DNA of 64,000 bases. It comes from an uncultured bacterium (GTDB lineage Bacteria > Bacillota > Negativicutes > Acidaminococcales > Acidaminococcaceae). The translations under genes and the position numbers were made by a program. The stretch lies in contig CAJMQS010000005.1 of assembly GCA_905215645.1 (NCBI GenBank), positions 45,363-109,362 on the forward strand. Reading direction: 5' to 3'. The notes under the pieces were generated by a model. It had not been told where the DNA came from. It made no database searches and saw nothing but the letters and a program-made list of their open reading frames with translations. Below are positions 17,797 through 26,277 of this stretch, piece after piece. How positions within the stretch are numbered: position 1 is the stretch's first letter; each line of letters opens with the position of its first letter.

Positions 17797-17919
17797 ATGC
17801 TGAACCTGATAGATGTAGAACCGCTGTTCTGGATCGGTATGGGTGCCGTGGCCGTGGTGATCTGCCTCATGCAGATCGTCTGCTGGAGCCAGGCACCGAA
17901 AGCCCAGCGCCATGGATGA
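17797..17919 (+). CDS. 40-residue single-span membrane protein downstream of mgtA
   Basis: The ATG at 17797 has a very strong ribosome site, AAAGGAGGGA, at ideal distance. The product MLNLIDVEPLFWIGMGAVAVVICLMQIVCW... is one hydrophobic helix (about residues 11-30) with a basic tail. No sequence family is recognised. Its place 137 bp after mgtA, with no intervening terminator, suggests it shares the Mg2+-controlled transcript; small membrane regulators of MgtA-type pumps exist in enterobacteria (MgtR, MgtS), but homology cannot be claimed. The last codons lie inside a repeated hairpin element (17897-17992). Confidence 0.6.
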   Translation: MLNLIDVEPLFWIGMGAVAVVICLMQIVCWSQAPKAQRHG

Positions 17920-17992
17920 TCGACGACGATGGGTACATGAAAAAACGCCATTGGGAAAGAATGGGAACGTTCCTTCTGCAATGGCGTTTTTT
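17897..17992 (+). repeat. Hairpin repeat B, copy 1 (terminator-like)
   Basis: The ~95-bp segment starts CGAAAGCCCAG and ends in AAAAACGCCATTG...CAATGGCGTTTTTT, a 13-bp stem with an inner GGAACGTTCC palindrome in the loop. The same unit recurs at 34394-34487 with about 85 percent identity by eye. The T-rich end lets it act as a terminator for the mgtA transcript. Confidence 0.85.
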
Positions 17993-18063
17993 CGTTGGGG
18001 GCTAGAGACCTACAAATAGGATCATAAAACGGACGATGGTTAACATAAAAAGCAATTTTAAAA

Positions 18064-18097
18064 TTGTATACACAAAGATGTGAAATTCCTGTATAAT
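18064..18097 (+). promoter_or_regulatory. Promoter region of the ATC hydrolase-NhaC operon
   Basis: TATAAT (18092-18097) is clear; the -35 is weak. An imperfect palindrome TTGTATACACAA (18064-18075) lies at the -35 position and may be an operator. Confidence 0.4.
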
Positions 18098-18128
18098 AGT
18101 ATATATTCACGATAAGGGGGAGATTTGT

Positions 18129-18683
18129 ATGAGTCAAAAAGAAATCGCGGATTTTATGGAAAAAAGCCGGATCAATGAACCGGCCACTCCTGAAGAATTC
18201 CGGGAAGCGGTCCTGGGGGCATACAAGGACCGGGCACGGCAGATTTATTTCATCTGGCGGAAATTGAAAGAACTGTATCCAGAAGTGGATGCCAACCGGG
18301 TGATCCGGGAAGGCAGCTGGGACTTCGGATATTACCAGGGACAGCAGATCGCCAAGAAATACGGAGCTGAAAACGTGGGCCCCAAAGAAGCCTTGCTGGG
18401 ACAGACTTCCCGGGGCGGACTGCAGGTATTCCAGCAGGAAATCACCGAACTGGATGATGACAAGGCCGTGAAAATCTTCCATCACTGCCCTCATGTGGAA
18501 GCCCTCCAAGAACTGGGCCTTGCTCCGGAAGAAATCAAGATGTTCTGCCGGGATATGCTGGGGCACTGTGATTACGCCATCTGTGCGGCTTTCCCCAATG
18601 TGGACATCGATTTCCCCACCACCATTGCTGATGGGGAGGGGAAGGGCTGTGCCATGACCATTACCAGAAAGAAGGGGAAATAA
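18129..18683 (+). CDS. L-2-amino-thiazoline-4-carboxylic acid hydrolase-like protein
   Basis: The 184-residue cytoplasmic protein resembles the ATC hydrolase family: HCPHVEALQELGL, then CRDMLGHCDYAICAAFPNVDIDF and GKGCAMTI give the spaced conserved Cys residues expected for a thiol enzyme. Family members open 2-amino-thiazoline carboxylate on the route to cysteine, but many homologues are uncharacterised. AAGGGGGAG precedes the ATG. The nhaC-type gene starts 1 bp after the stop, so the two are one operon and the carrier may import the substrate. Confidence 0.65.
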   Translation: MSQKEIADFMEKSRINEPATPEEFREAVLGAYKDRARQIYFIWRKLKELYPEVDANRVIREGSWDFGYYQGQQIAKKYGAENVGPKEALLGQTSRGGLQVFQQEITELDDDKAVKIFHHCPHVEALQELGLAPEEIKMFCRDMLGHCDYAICAAFPNVDIDFPTTIADGEGKGCAMTITRKKGK

Positions 18684-18684
18684 G

Positions 18685-20121
18685 ATGGCGGAAACGAAGA
18701 ACAAACTGATCCGGAAGCCCACCTTCGGAGAAGCTATGACCCCTCTTGTGGGCATGCTGATCCTCCTGGGTCTGGGCTATGGAAAATTCGGCCTGCCCAT
18801 CCAGGCCCTCTTGATCGTGGCTGCTTTCGTAGCCTCCCTGATCGCCAAACGGGTGGGCTACGGCTGGGAAGACATGATCGCCGGCATCACCGACAAGATC
18901 CACAGCAGCCTGGGGTCCCTGTTCGTCATGGTATGTGTAGGTGGCATGATAGCCAGCTGGATGGTCTCCGGGACCATTCCTCTGCTGATCTACTACGGGA
19001 TCCAGATCATCAATCCCCATTATTTATATGTGACGGCCTTTTTCGTCTGTGCGGTGATTTCCACCTTCACCGGGACTTCCTTCGGGTCCGCAGGGACCGC
19101 CGGAGTGGCCATCATGGGGATTGCCATCGCCCTGGGCCTGCCTTTGGATATCACGGCCGGAGCCGTTTTGTCCGGTGCCGTGTTCGGGGATAAACTGTCC
19201 CCCCTGTCCGATACCACCATCCTGGCCCCCATCGCAGCAGGGACCACCCTGTACAGACATATCCGCAGCATGATGTACACCACTGGGGCTGCTTCCATCG
19301 CCTGCATCGTGGTCTATACTATCCTGGACTTCAACACCAATGTGAGCGCCCTGTCCAATCCGGAACAGGTGACTGCCATGCTGGCCAACCTGGAAGCCCT
19401 GTACCATTTCAATCCCATCCTGCTGCTGCCGCCGGTACTGGTGTTCTGGGGCGCCTATACCAAAAAGCCCACTATCCCCATGCTGCTCCTGTCTTCCGTC
19501 ATCGCCCTGGCCATGGGCATGATCTTCCAGGGATTCACCCTGAAAGTGGCCCTGAACGCTTTTGTGAAAGGCTTCAATGTTTCCATGCTGCCGGCCGTAG
19601 CCGGAGGGGTCAAGACCCTGAAAGTCATCAACACCCTGCTGAACCGGGGCGGCCTCATGGGCATGATGGGGACTGTACTGCTGGTGTTCTGTGCCTTCGC
19701 CTTTGCCGGGATCTTCAGCAAGGCAGGCTGTATCGAAGTGATTTTGGAACGGGTGAAGTCTTCCATCAATTCCGTGGGCAACCTGATTGCCGCTACCGTG
19801 GGCTCCACCCTGTTCATGAGCATCGTGACCGGGAGCTCCTACCTGGCCATCCTGATCCCTGGGGAAATGTTCCAGGACCTCTATAAGAAATTCAAGCTGG
19901 CCCCTGGAACTCTTTCCCGTACCCTGGAAGACGCCGGGACCTGCGCCGTGCCCATTGTACCCTGGTCCGTGGCCGGGACCTATATGGCCGCCACCCTGGG
20001 CGTCCCTACCGTCCAATACATGCCTTACGCCGTCCTGTGCTACGGCAGCATGATCTTCGCCCTGATCTACGGGTATACAGGACTCTTCCTGATCAAGGCA
20101 AAGGATGGAGAGGAGAAATAA
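18685..20121 (+). CDS. NhaC family Na+/H+ (or amino acid) antiporter
   Basis: The 478-residue protein has about 11-12 helices. VISTFTGTSFGSAGTAGVAIMGIA and AVFGDKLSPLSDTTILAP are the NhaC-family motifs; DKLSPLSDT carries the ion-binding acidic residues. NhaC members exchange Na+ for H+, and relatives (MleN) exchange carboxylates. Coupling to the ATC-hydrolase-like gene, 1 bp upstream, hints at a coupled substrate such as a small organic acid. A terminator follows. Confidence 0.92.
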   Translation: MAETKNKLIRKPTFGEAMTPLVGMLILLGLGYGKFGLPIQALLIVAAFVASLIAKRVGYGWEDMIAGITDKIHSSLGSLFVMVCVGGMIASWMVSGTIPLLIYYGIQIINPHYLYVTAFFVCAVISTFTGTSFGSAGTAGVAIMGIAIALGLPLDITAGAVLSGAVFGDKLSPLSDTTILAPIAAGTTLYRHIRSMMYTTGAASIACIVVYTILDFNTNVSALSNPEQVTAMLANLEALYHFNPILLLPPVLVFWGAYTKKPTIPMLLLSSVIALAMGMIFQGFTLKVALNAFVKGFNVSMLPAVAGGVKTLKVINTLLNRGGLMGMMGTVLLVFCAFAFAGIFSKAGCIEVILERVKSSINSVGNLIAATVGSTLFMSIVTGSSYLAILIPGEMFQDLYKKFKLAPGTLSRTLEDAGTCAVPIVPWSVAGTYMAATLGVPTVQYMPYAVLCYGSMIFALIYGYTGLFLIKAKDGEEK

Positions 20122-20172
20122 AAGCGCGGTGATATTCTCTGTCTTGCTGGATTCGTTATGTGAAAATGGATT

Positions 20173-20218
20173 AAAAAGCCGGCAGGTGAGGAATGGAATC
20201 CTTGCCTGTCGGCTTTTT
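20173..20218 (+). terminator. Terminator after the NhaC gene
   Basis: AAAAAGCCGGCAGG (from 20173) pairs with GCCTGTCGGCTTTTT (20204-20218), ending in a T-run. Confidence 0.88.
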
Positions 20219-20248
20219 ATGTTGCAGTATGCTTTTACGCTCTGCTTT

Positions 20249-20566
20249 TTACGGTAATTTTGTCAGCCTGGCAATCTCTTCTTCTGAAATTCCTGTCTGG
20301 TCAGCGATATCTGCAATTGACTGTCCTTTTTGCAGCATCCTCTTGATGATTTCAAGCTGCGCTTTTTCCAGGCCTTTCTTCTCCCCCAATGCGATGCCTT
20401 TTGCAAGGCCTTTTGCTAGGCCTTCTTCTTCAGCCTCTCTTTGGCGTCTCCTGATTTCATCACTTAAAATCATGTACTCTCGCCTCACTTTATCCATGCT
20501 CTTGACAAAATGGACTTCACGATCCAGGTTTTCTACAAAATGTCCTTCAGCCGCTTTTCCATCCAC
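20249..20566 (-). pseudogene. C-terminal fragment of an Rpn-type PD-(D/E)XK nuclease/transposase
   Basis: The 105-residue frame reads ...SMDKVRREYMILSDEIRRRQREAEEEGLAKGLAKG..., then a helical tail ending SIADIADQTGISEEEIARL. This helix plus the KGxxxG repeats is the C-terminal signature of Rpn/PDDEXK_2 proteins. The N-terminal nuclease domain is missing. Immediately upstream (20582-20723) is repeat R2, and beyond it (20735-20802) lies a piece of the middle of the same kind of gene, so the element appears to interrupt an Rpn gene. It is unlikely to be functional. Confidence 0.75.
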
Positions 20567-20581
20567 ATAGCAGGGGCTAAT

Positions 20582-20723
20582 AAGAAATCAGACACGGCCC
20601 AAGGGGGCCTTGAGACGTCAGACGTCAGCTTTTGTTCGGCATAGATGCAGGTCCGTACTGCTTATCGCCAACAAGCTTATGTCTGACATCTGATAGGCCC
20701 GCTAGGGCCGGGTCTGACTTCTT
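20582..20723 (+). repeat. Palindromic ~140-bp repeat, copy R2 (forward), inside an Rpn gene remnant
   Basis: It begins AAGAAATCAGAC and ends GTCTGACTTCTT, with outer GGCCC/GGGCC hairpins and the central GCAGGTCCG block. It separates two parts of a decayed Rpn gene read on the minus strand. Confidence 0.9.
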
Positions 20724-20734
20724 TCCTAGCTTTT

Positions 20735-20802
20735 TGCTGTTCAGGAACATCCGAGTCTCTTCGTCCTTTAATTGTACCTTGTTATCCTCTTTACAGCAAT
20801 GG
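20735..20802 (-). pseudogene. Middle fragment of an Rpn-type gene
   Basis: This 68-bp stretch is about 85 percent identical by eye to 49050-49116, which is joined to an Rpn N-terminal domain. In the better frame at 49050 it encodes GTIKDEETRIFLN, similar to the segment before the C-terminal helix of Rpn proteins. Here it lies upstream of R2 in the reading direction of the fragment at 20249. Confidence 0.6.
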
Positions 20803-20841
20803 GTGAATGTGTAAATGGGGGAGACCCTTTGCTTTTCCTCC

Positions 20842-22176
20842 TTATTCCTTCCCTAGGATTTCCAGTACTTTAATGGTCAAGGCAATCCCTTTAAAATATT
20901 CATCTATCGAAAGATGTTCATTGGGAGCGTGGTTGTCTGAATCTGCGTCGCTCCAGCGGACCTGTATGGCCGGAAGGCCAAGGATATTGGTCCACAGGTA
21001 ATCCGGGGCAGAAGAAGGCCGGCAGGGATAGATGACATAAGAACCATAGATTTCTTTGGTGACTTTTTCGATGGATGGCAGGAAAGGGGTATCCACAGGA
21101 GTCTTGGAAGGTTCCAGATATCCGTCTTCCAAGCTGACGGTTACCGCAGGATCATCCAGAGAAGCAAGATAGTCTTTGACTTTCTGGAAGATTTCCAGAG
21201 GCTTTTGCCCTGGGACCAGGCGGATATCCAGCAGTGCTTCTGCTTCGGCAGGGACGACTCCATTGGCTCCGCTCTTTAGCCAGCAGATGTTGAAAGTCGG
21301 CTCTCCCAGGAGATGCTGATAGAAAGTTTTTCCGTAATGACGGGATTCTGCTCCATACATCCGATTCAAAGCTTCTTCAGAATCAGGCAGCTGTTCCAGG
21401 ATCAGCTTTTCTTCCTTGGAGAGGGGGATGATTCCGTCATAAAAGCCGGGGACCAACACTCGGTCTCCCTGTTTTAGTCCATGGAGGATTTCTACCAGCT
21501 TCCAAGCTGCAGAGGGAAGGACCGGGGCATAACGGGCATGGACATTGCGGTCCATGGTTTTGACAGTAATCCGGATGTTGAGATCTCCTTTAGCTCCAAG
21601 AGCGATGATTGGACGATTGCTGGGATCTTTAGGTCCGTCACTGAAAAATACTAGGTCAGCCTGGAACTCTTTCTTGTGTTCCAAGAGAAATCCAGGGAGT
21701 CCCGTGCTGCCTTCTTCTTCGCACCCTTCAAAGACAAAAAGTAGGTTGACAGGCAAGGGCCTTCCGGTTTCCTGATAATACCGGACAGCTTCCAAGTGGG
21801 CCATTAACGGGGACTTGTTGTCCGCACTGCCTCTGGCGAAGACCTTGCCCTCCCGGATCATCGGTTCGAAGGGATCCGAATGCCATTTATGCAGATCTCC
21901 TGCCGGCTTTACATCATAATGGGCATAGATCAACACGGTCTTTTTGCCCGGATCCTGGCCCAGCCGTCCAATCAGCAGGGGATACGGTCTGATAGGTTCC
22001 TTAATGACTTGGATCCCCAGGGCTTCCATTCGGTCTTTCAGCCAATCACAGCATTCCTCGACCCCTTCGCCGGTGGCGCTGATGCTTTTGTGACGGATCA
22101 GGGAAAACCAGTCTTCCAGGAGAAGAGAACGGTTTTTTGCCAGATATTCCTGTATTTTTGTGAGTGTATTTTCCAT
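20842..22176 (-). CDS. M20 family dipeptidase
   Basis: The 444-residue cytoplasmic enzyme resembles carnosinase-type/ArgE-DapE dipeptidases: YAHYDVKP (His86, Asp88), GSADNKSP with the bridging Asp at 119, and EGCEEEGS carrying the general base. The dimerisation domain includes RNVHARYAP. An open frame reaches 22302, but the start at 22176 (MENTLTKIQ) has GAAAGG ahead of it and begins with the normal family N-terminus. It is the last gene of a four-gene minus-strand set with two YfcC carriers and a C45 hydrolase, so it likely cleaves imported dipeptides or their products. Confidence 0.9.
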   Translation of the reverse strand: MENTLTKIQEYLAKNRSLLLEDWFSLIRHKSISATGEGVEECCDWLKDRMEALGIQVIKEPIRPYPLLIGRLGQDPGKKTVLIYAHYDVKPAGDLHKWHSDPFEPMIREGKVFARGSADNKSPLMAHLEAVRYYQETGRPLPVNLLFVFEGCEEEGSTGLPGFLLEHKKEFQADLVFFSDGPKDPSNRPIIALGAKGDLNIRITVKTMDRNVHARYAPVLPSAAWKLVEILHGLKQGDRVLVPGFYDGIIPLSKEEKLILEQLPDSEEALNRMYGAESRHYGKTFYQHLLGEPTFNICWLKSGANGVVPAEAEALLDIRLVPGQKPLEIFQKVKDYLASLDDPAVTVSLEDGYLEPSKTPVDTPFLPSIEKVTKEIYGSYVIYPCRPSSAPDYLWTNILGLPAIQVRWSDADSDNHAPNEHLSIDEYFKGIALTIKVLEILGKE

Positions 22177-22205
22177 TTTATATACCTTTCTTTCTTGTTG
22201 CAGGT

Positions 22206-23615
22206 TCAAAAGGGACCATAGTGGATCATCTGGGCAGCAAAGACAAGGACACTGCCTACAAGAATCCAGAGCAGGAAAATTTTCCACATGAAACGCATCC
22301 AACGGTCATAGGGAATATTTGCTACGCCCAGATTTCCCATCAGTGCACTGGACCAAGGTAAAATATAATTGCAGAAGCCGTCGCCGAAATGGTAAGCGAG
22401 GACGGCCGTTTGCCTTGTAATCCCGACCATGTCCGCCAAAGGAGCAAAAATCGGCATAACAGCACCTGCCTGGCCGCTGGCAGAAGTGATGGGAATATTG
22501 ATCAGGAGATTTGCCCAATACATGGCTATTCCTCTTGCCCCCAGCGGGATCCGTGCCATGATGAGAGAAAGGGAATGGACGATGGTGTCCATGACATGGG
22601 CATTGGAAAAGACGAAAGTGATGCCTTTGGCAATACCGATGATCATGGCCGTGGCCAAAAATTCCTTGCAGCCATCTACGAAATAGCGGGCCGTTGTGCT
22701 GGGGGAGAACCCGGCGATGCAACCTACGATGATACTCATCCAAATAAATACAATGGAGAGGTGCTGAGTTTCCCACTTCCAATAAATGCAGCCGTAAACC
22801 AGGATGCTTAAAGAGACCACTAGGGTCAGGAGGCAAAGAATCTTCCTCAGGGTCAGTGGCTCTTGACTGCCGTTCAATTCTGGCATCTCTTGGGAAGTCT
22901 GATCCAGATCATACATGGGGCTCTGTTCAGGATGAGCCTTGATCTTTTTTGCATAGTGGACCACAAAGAGTGCAGTGAAGAACCAAAAGACAAACAAGGA
23001 AAGGAAGCGGTAGCCAATCCCGGAATAGGGAGGAAGACCGGCTATGGTCTGGGCCACAATCGTAGAAGATGGGTTCAGGGTCCCAGTGGAAAAACCGATG
23101 GCACCTCCGAGAATCGGAATGGCGGCACCCGTCAAAGAATCAAATCCCATGGCTCTTGCCATCATGACCAGGATGGGTGTGAACGCCATAAAAATGGTGA
23201 CAGACTGGGTCGTGGCGATCAAAGCACAGATCAGCATCAAAAGAGGGATGAAGATGGCTTCTCGATTGCCGAACTTTTTGACCACAATCCAAATGAGGGA
23301 ATGGATGGAGCCGGTCTTCAGGAGGACATGGAATCCGCCGCCGGCAATGAGGGTACTGAAAATCAAGACATTTTGAGAAGAAAAACCTTTTACCACCAAA
23401 GTGGGAATCTGCCACAAGTGGACATAAGACTTCGCAATATAGGAAAATTGATCAGGCTGTACGATTTTTACGCCATTGGCTCCTGTAATCCTTGTGTAAG
23501 CACCGGAGGGAATCAGCCAGGTCAAGATTACAGAACAGATCAAGATGAGGAACAGGATGACGAAGGTATGGGGAATCTTCACCGAACCATCTTTTTTTCT
23601 TTCAAAGACTTTCAT
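22206..23615 (-). CDS. YfcC family carrier, paralogue 2
   Basis: The 469-residue protein has about 12 helices and the YfcC layout: an N-terminal KKDGSVKIPHTFVILFLI start, LTWLIPSGAY, IAGGGFHVLL and the C-terminal SGQAGAVMPIFAPLADMVGITRQTAVLAYHFGDGFCN. YfcC proteins are secondary carriers of amino acids, peptides or dicarboxylates. The start at 23615 has AGGAGG upstream; the longer frame to 23669 would overlap the neighbour. It is 29 bp from the dipeptidase gene. Similar in layout to the carrier at 23659, but diverged, so the two may take different substrates or form a pair. Confidence 0.9.
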   Translation of the reverse strand: MKVFERKKDGSVKIPHTFVILFLILICSVILTWLIPSGAYTRITGANGVKIVQPDQFSYIAKSYVHLWQIPTLVVKGFSSQNVLIFSTLIAGGGFHVLLKTGSIHSLIWIVVKKFGNREAIFIPLLMLICALIATTQSVTIFMAFTPILVMMARAMGFDSLTGAAIPILGGAIGFSTGTLNPSSTIVAQTIAGLPPYSGIGYRFLSLFVFWFFTALFVVHYAKKIKAHPEQSPMYDLDQTSQEMPELNGSQEPLTLRKILCLLTLVVSLSILVYGCIYWKWETQHLSIVFIWMSIIVGCIAGFSPSTTARYFVDGCKEFLATAMIIGIAKGITFVFSNAHVMDTIVHSLSLIMARIPLGARGIAMYWANLLINIPITSASGQAGAVMPIFAPLADMVGITRQTAVLAYHFGDGFCNYILPWSSALMGNLGVANIPYDRWMRFMWKIFLLWILVGSVLVFAAQMIHYGPF

Positions 23616-23658
23616 ACTGCCTTGCCTCCTTATAGGATAGAAAAGAATATGATGGGCT

Positions 23659-25035
23659 TCAATAGCCAATCTGTGCGGCTAGCATCAGGAGCAGGGTCCC
23701 TACGATGACCCAGATCCCGAAAAGTCGGATGGCAAAACGGAACCATCGGTCAAAAGGAATGTTGGCGGAACCGACGAAGCCCATGGTGGCTGCTGCATGG
23801 GGAAGGATGAAGTTACAGAATCCATCCCCGAAGTTAAAGGCAAGGACGGCCGTCTGACGGCTGATTCCAACCAAATCGGCGACTGGGATCATGATGGGCA
23901 TGGTGGTAGCAGCCTGGCCTGAACCGCTGGTGATGAAGAAATTGATGATGATATGGATATAAAACATGACAGGGGCCTGGAAGGCTTTGGGTACATAATT
24001 TAAAATCTGCGCCAGATTGAAGACAATGGTATCGATGATCAGGCCTTTGTTGATGATTAGGGTAATCCCATAGGCAAAGCCAATCATCATAGCTGTCCCT
24101 GCCATTCCCTTGGCACCTTTGATAAAAGTCTTGCACATATGATTGGGGTCCATGCGGCAGGCAATCCCGGTGAAGATCCCCATATAGATGAACATGGTGC
24201 CGCAGGTCTGGAGATCCAGCTTCCCCTGTATCCCAAGGTAAATCATGGCCAGGATACAGAGGGTGATGGTGATCAGTCCTGGGATGCTTTTCTTTTGGAA
24301 AGTCGGGATATGGTCCAGATTCAGGTCTTCCAGGCCTAGGTCGATTCCATAGACATAGCTTTTCGTAGGATCCTTCTTGATCTTCAATGCATAATGGACC
24401 ACGTAAAGGATGGTGACGATCAGGAACGGGATCATGCAAAAAAGACGGTAGGCAAGCCCGGAAAAAATCGGGAGCTCCGCGATGGTCTGGGCCGTACCCG
24501 TGTTGGACAGATTCATGGCTCCGCAGGAAAAGCCTACCGCACCTCCCAGCATGATCATAGAAACCCCTACAATGGCATCGAATCCCAGTGCCCTGGCAAT
24601 CACTAGACCCACTGCAGAAAAGGGAATCCAGGAATTGAACCCGGCAGGGACACAGATAATGGCGAACATGACCATGATCCCGGCAACCACAACCCATTCT
24701 TTTCCTTTTACTTTCTGGCTGATGGAACCGGCAGCTCCCTGGAGTACCTGGGAATCCAGGACGATCCCCAGTCCGCCGCCGGCACACATGAGAGCAAAGA
24801 TAATCTTGCTGGCTTTGACCATGCCCGGATAGATGAAATTAAAGATGGTCAGCGGGTTGACCGGGTGCTGGGCAACATAATGGAAGGTACTGGGGTCGAC
24901 TACGGTCTTTCCGGCAACTTTGATCCGGGCATAACTGCCGGCAGGAATCAGGTAGGTTAAAATACAGGCCAGCACCATGGCTCCGATGATGATCAGGAGA
25001 GAGTGCGGGATGCGGATTTTTTTTATGGTTTCCAT
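23659..25035 (-). CDS. YfcC family carrier, paralogue 1
   Basis: The 458-residue protein starts METIKKIRIPHSLLIIIG, then LTYLIPAGSYARI, and ends with the family motif SGSGQAATTMPIMIPVADLVGISRQTAVLAFNFGDGFCNFILP. About 12 helices. AAGGAGG sits 5 bp before the ATG. It lies between the C45 hydrolase and the second YfcC gene in one transcription unit. The function is uptake or exchange of an amino acid or peptide across the inner membrane; the exact substrate is not visible. Confidence 0.9.
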   Translation of the reverse strand: METIKKIRIPHSLLIIIGAMVLACILTYLIPAGSYARIKVAGKTVVDPSTFHYVAQHPVNPLTIFNFIYPGMVKASKIIFALMCAGGGLGIVLDSQVLQGAAGSISQKVKGKEWVVVAGIMVMFAIICVPAGFNSWIPFSAVGLVIARALGFDAIVGVSMIMLGGAVGFSCGAMNLSNTGTAQTIAELPIFSGLAYRLFCMIPFLIVTILYVVHYALKIKKDPTKSYVYGIDLGLEDLNLDHIPTFQKKSIPGLITITLCILAMIYLGIQGKLDLQTCGTMFIYMGIFTGIACRMDPNHMCKTFIKGAKGMAGTAMMIGFAYGITLIINKGLIIDTIVFNLAQILNYVPKAFQAPVMFYIHIIINFFITSGSGQAATTMPIMIPVADLVGISRQTAVLAFNFGDGFCNFILPHAAATMGFVGSANIPFDRWFRFAIRLFGIWVIVGTLLLMLAAQIGY

Positions 25036-25089
25036 ATGATCCTCCTTGTTTAAATGGAAATCCTGTGCTCATCCAATGACCCGGCTGCA

Positions 25090-26109
25090 TCATAACCGAT
25101 ATTCCTGATAAGGATTGCAGCAGGGGTTCCCGAAACAGATGAAAATCTGATCGGTAGAAAGATTGATGATGATGGAATAGACCGTTGAATGGCCCACATC
25201 GTCTGCATGACGGCAGATGGACTCCGGATATCCTTCATGATTCTTCAGGATTTCCATGATGGCGGAGGTATCCATCTCTTCCCGTTTTTCTGCCAGGAGT
25301 TTTTTCAGCTGCTTGCCCCGGTCGATGGCGGGATCGAAGGCCCGGTTGCGGGTCGGATCGACAGTGAAGCGGTTTCCGGTTCCGATTATGCCCTGGGTGG
25401 GGAGGATTTCGTCTTCGCCTCCTGGATAACATTCAAAGTCCAACGCTTTTCCTTCCCGGCTGGCCAGCAGCATATTGGTGGATACTGTCCGAAAGCGATT
25501 CCTCTGGATGGTGCAGGCTTCTTCGAAGGATGAGGCTTCCCAGACGCTTTTCCGGATGACTGTGCCCGGTACGGCAACGCCTGCATAATCCATATGGGAA
25601 CGAAGCGCCGAATTCACCAGGGCGACTCCTCTGGAGTTATATCCATCCCGGATCAGCTGGCCTGCCTCGGCTACTCCCAGGGATCGGAACCCGTCAGGAC
25701 GGACGGTGTGCAGGATCACCAGGTGATGACTGACACATCTCCCCAGATCGCAGTTCTTGAATATGAACTTTTTCTTTCTTTCCGGGTCCAGGAATACGCC
25801 GGTGGTACATTCATGCTGCCAGTCGAACTGGGAAATCTCGTAACGTGCATTGACCGCCATGATTTCCCTTGCATCCCGCCCTGCACCGGCGGCAATCCCG
25901 CGGATTTCATCCATGATTTCCGGAGAGAATGCTTCGGTGGCCTGGTTGAACTTTTCAGCAAAGGTCAGGACCTGTTCCCAGGTAAATTTTTTGGCAAACT
26001 TTTCCTGATAGTAGCGGATGGCCGTTTCGATTTCCGGTTTGGCCTGCCGGCCGTACTGGACTCCCCGCTCAAAAGGGGTGGCCGCATCCATGTAAATAAT
26101 CTTGAACAT
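25090..26109 (-). CDS. C45 family acyltransferase-like hydrolase (Ntn fold)
   Basis: The 339-residue protein resembles acyl-CoA:6-aminopenicillanate acyltransferase/C45 peptidases. These self-process to expose an N-terminal Cys; here Cys101 in QHECTTGVF fits that site, preceded by the long pro-region with FERGVQYGRQ and IRGIAAGAGRDAREIMAVNARYE. LINS/LVNSALRS and the C-terminal HSTVYSIIINL are further family marks. Bacterial members cleave amides or acylated amino acids. The start at 26109 has AGGAGG 8 bp upstream. It is the first gene of the operon with two YfcC carriers and a dipeptidase, divergent from a LysR gene. Confidence 0.85.
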   Translation of the reverse strand: MFKIIYMDAATPFERGVQYGRQAKPEIETAIRYYQEKFAKKFTWEQVLTFAEKFNQATEAFSPEIMDEIRGIAAGAGRDAREIMAVNARYEISQFDWQHECTTGVFLDPERKKKFIFKNCDLGRCVSHHLVILHTVRPDGFRSLGVAEAGQLIRDGYNSRGVALVNSALRSHMDYAGVAVPGTVIRKSVWEASSFEEACTIQRNRFRTVSTNMLLASREGKALDFECYPGGEDEILPTQGIIGTGNRFTVDPTRNRAFDPAIDRGKQLKKLLAEKREEMDTSAIMEILKNHEGYPESICRHADDVGHSTVYSIIINLSTDQIFICFGNPCCNPYQEYRL

Positions 26110-26131
26110 GTGGAAGCCCTCCTTCATAATC

Positions 26132-26150
26132 CATATTGATTTACAATATG
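26132..26150 (-). promoter_or_regulatory. Candidate LysR operator at the C45 operon
   Basis: CATATTG (26132-26138) and CAATATG (26144-26150) form a perfect inverted repeat with a 5-nt gap, just upstream of the C45 ribosome site. It is a LysR-type dyad in the divergent intergenic region. Confidence 0.45.
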
Positions 26151-26230
26151 AAAGAATCATTACATAATATTGCTACTTATTGTCAGCTCCATTATAAAAA
26201 TATCCTATGGAGAAAGATACTATATTCTGG

Positions 26231-26259
26231 TTGGAAAAATCATAACCGATGGTTATAAT
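26231..26259 (+). promoter_or_regulatory. Promoter and LysR box of the 26278 regulator
   Basis: TTGGAA (26231-26236), 17 bp, TATAAT (26254-26259). The spacer holds ATAACC-GAT-GGTTAT (26242-26256), a perfect dyad with T-N11-A geometry, overlapping the -10: typical of LysR autorepression. Confidence 0.65.
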
Positions 26260-26277
26260 AAAAGGGGAGGGAAATCC

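Noticed and set aside
20632..20814. Short frames inside the palindromic repeats
   Set aside because: Equivalent frames occur in several copies because the repeat is open in places; they have no ribosome site and change between copies.
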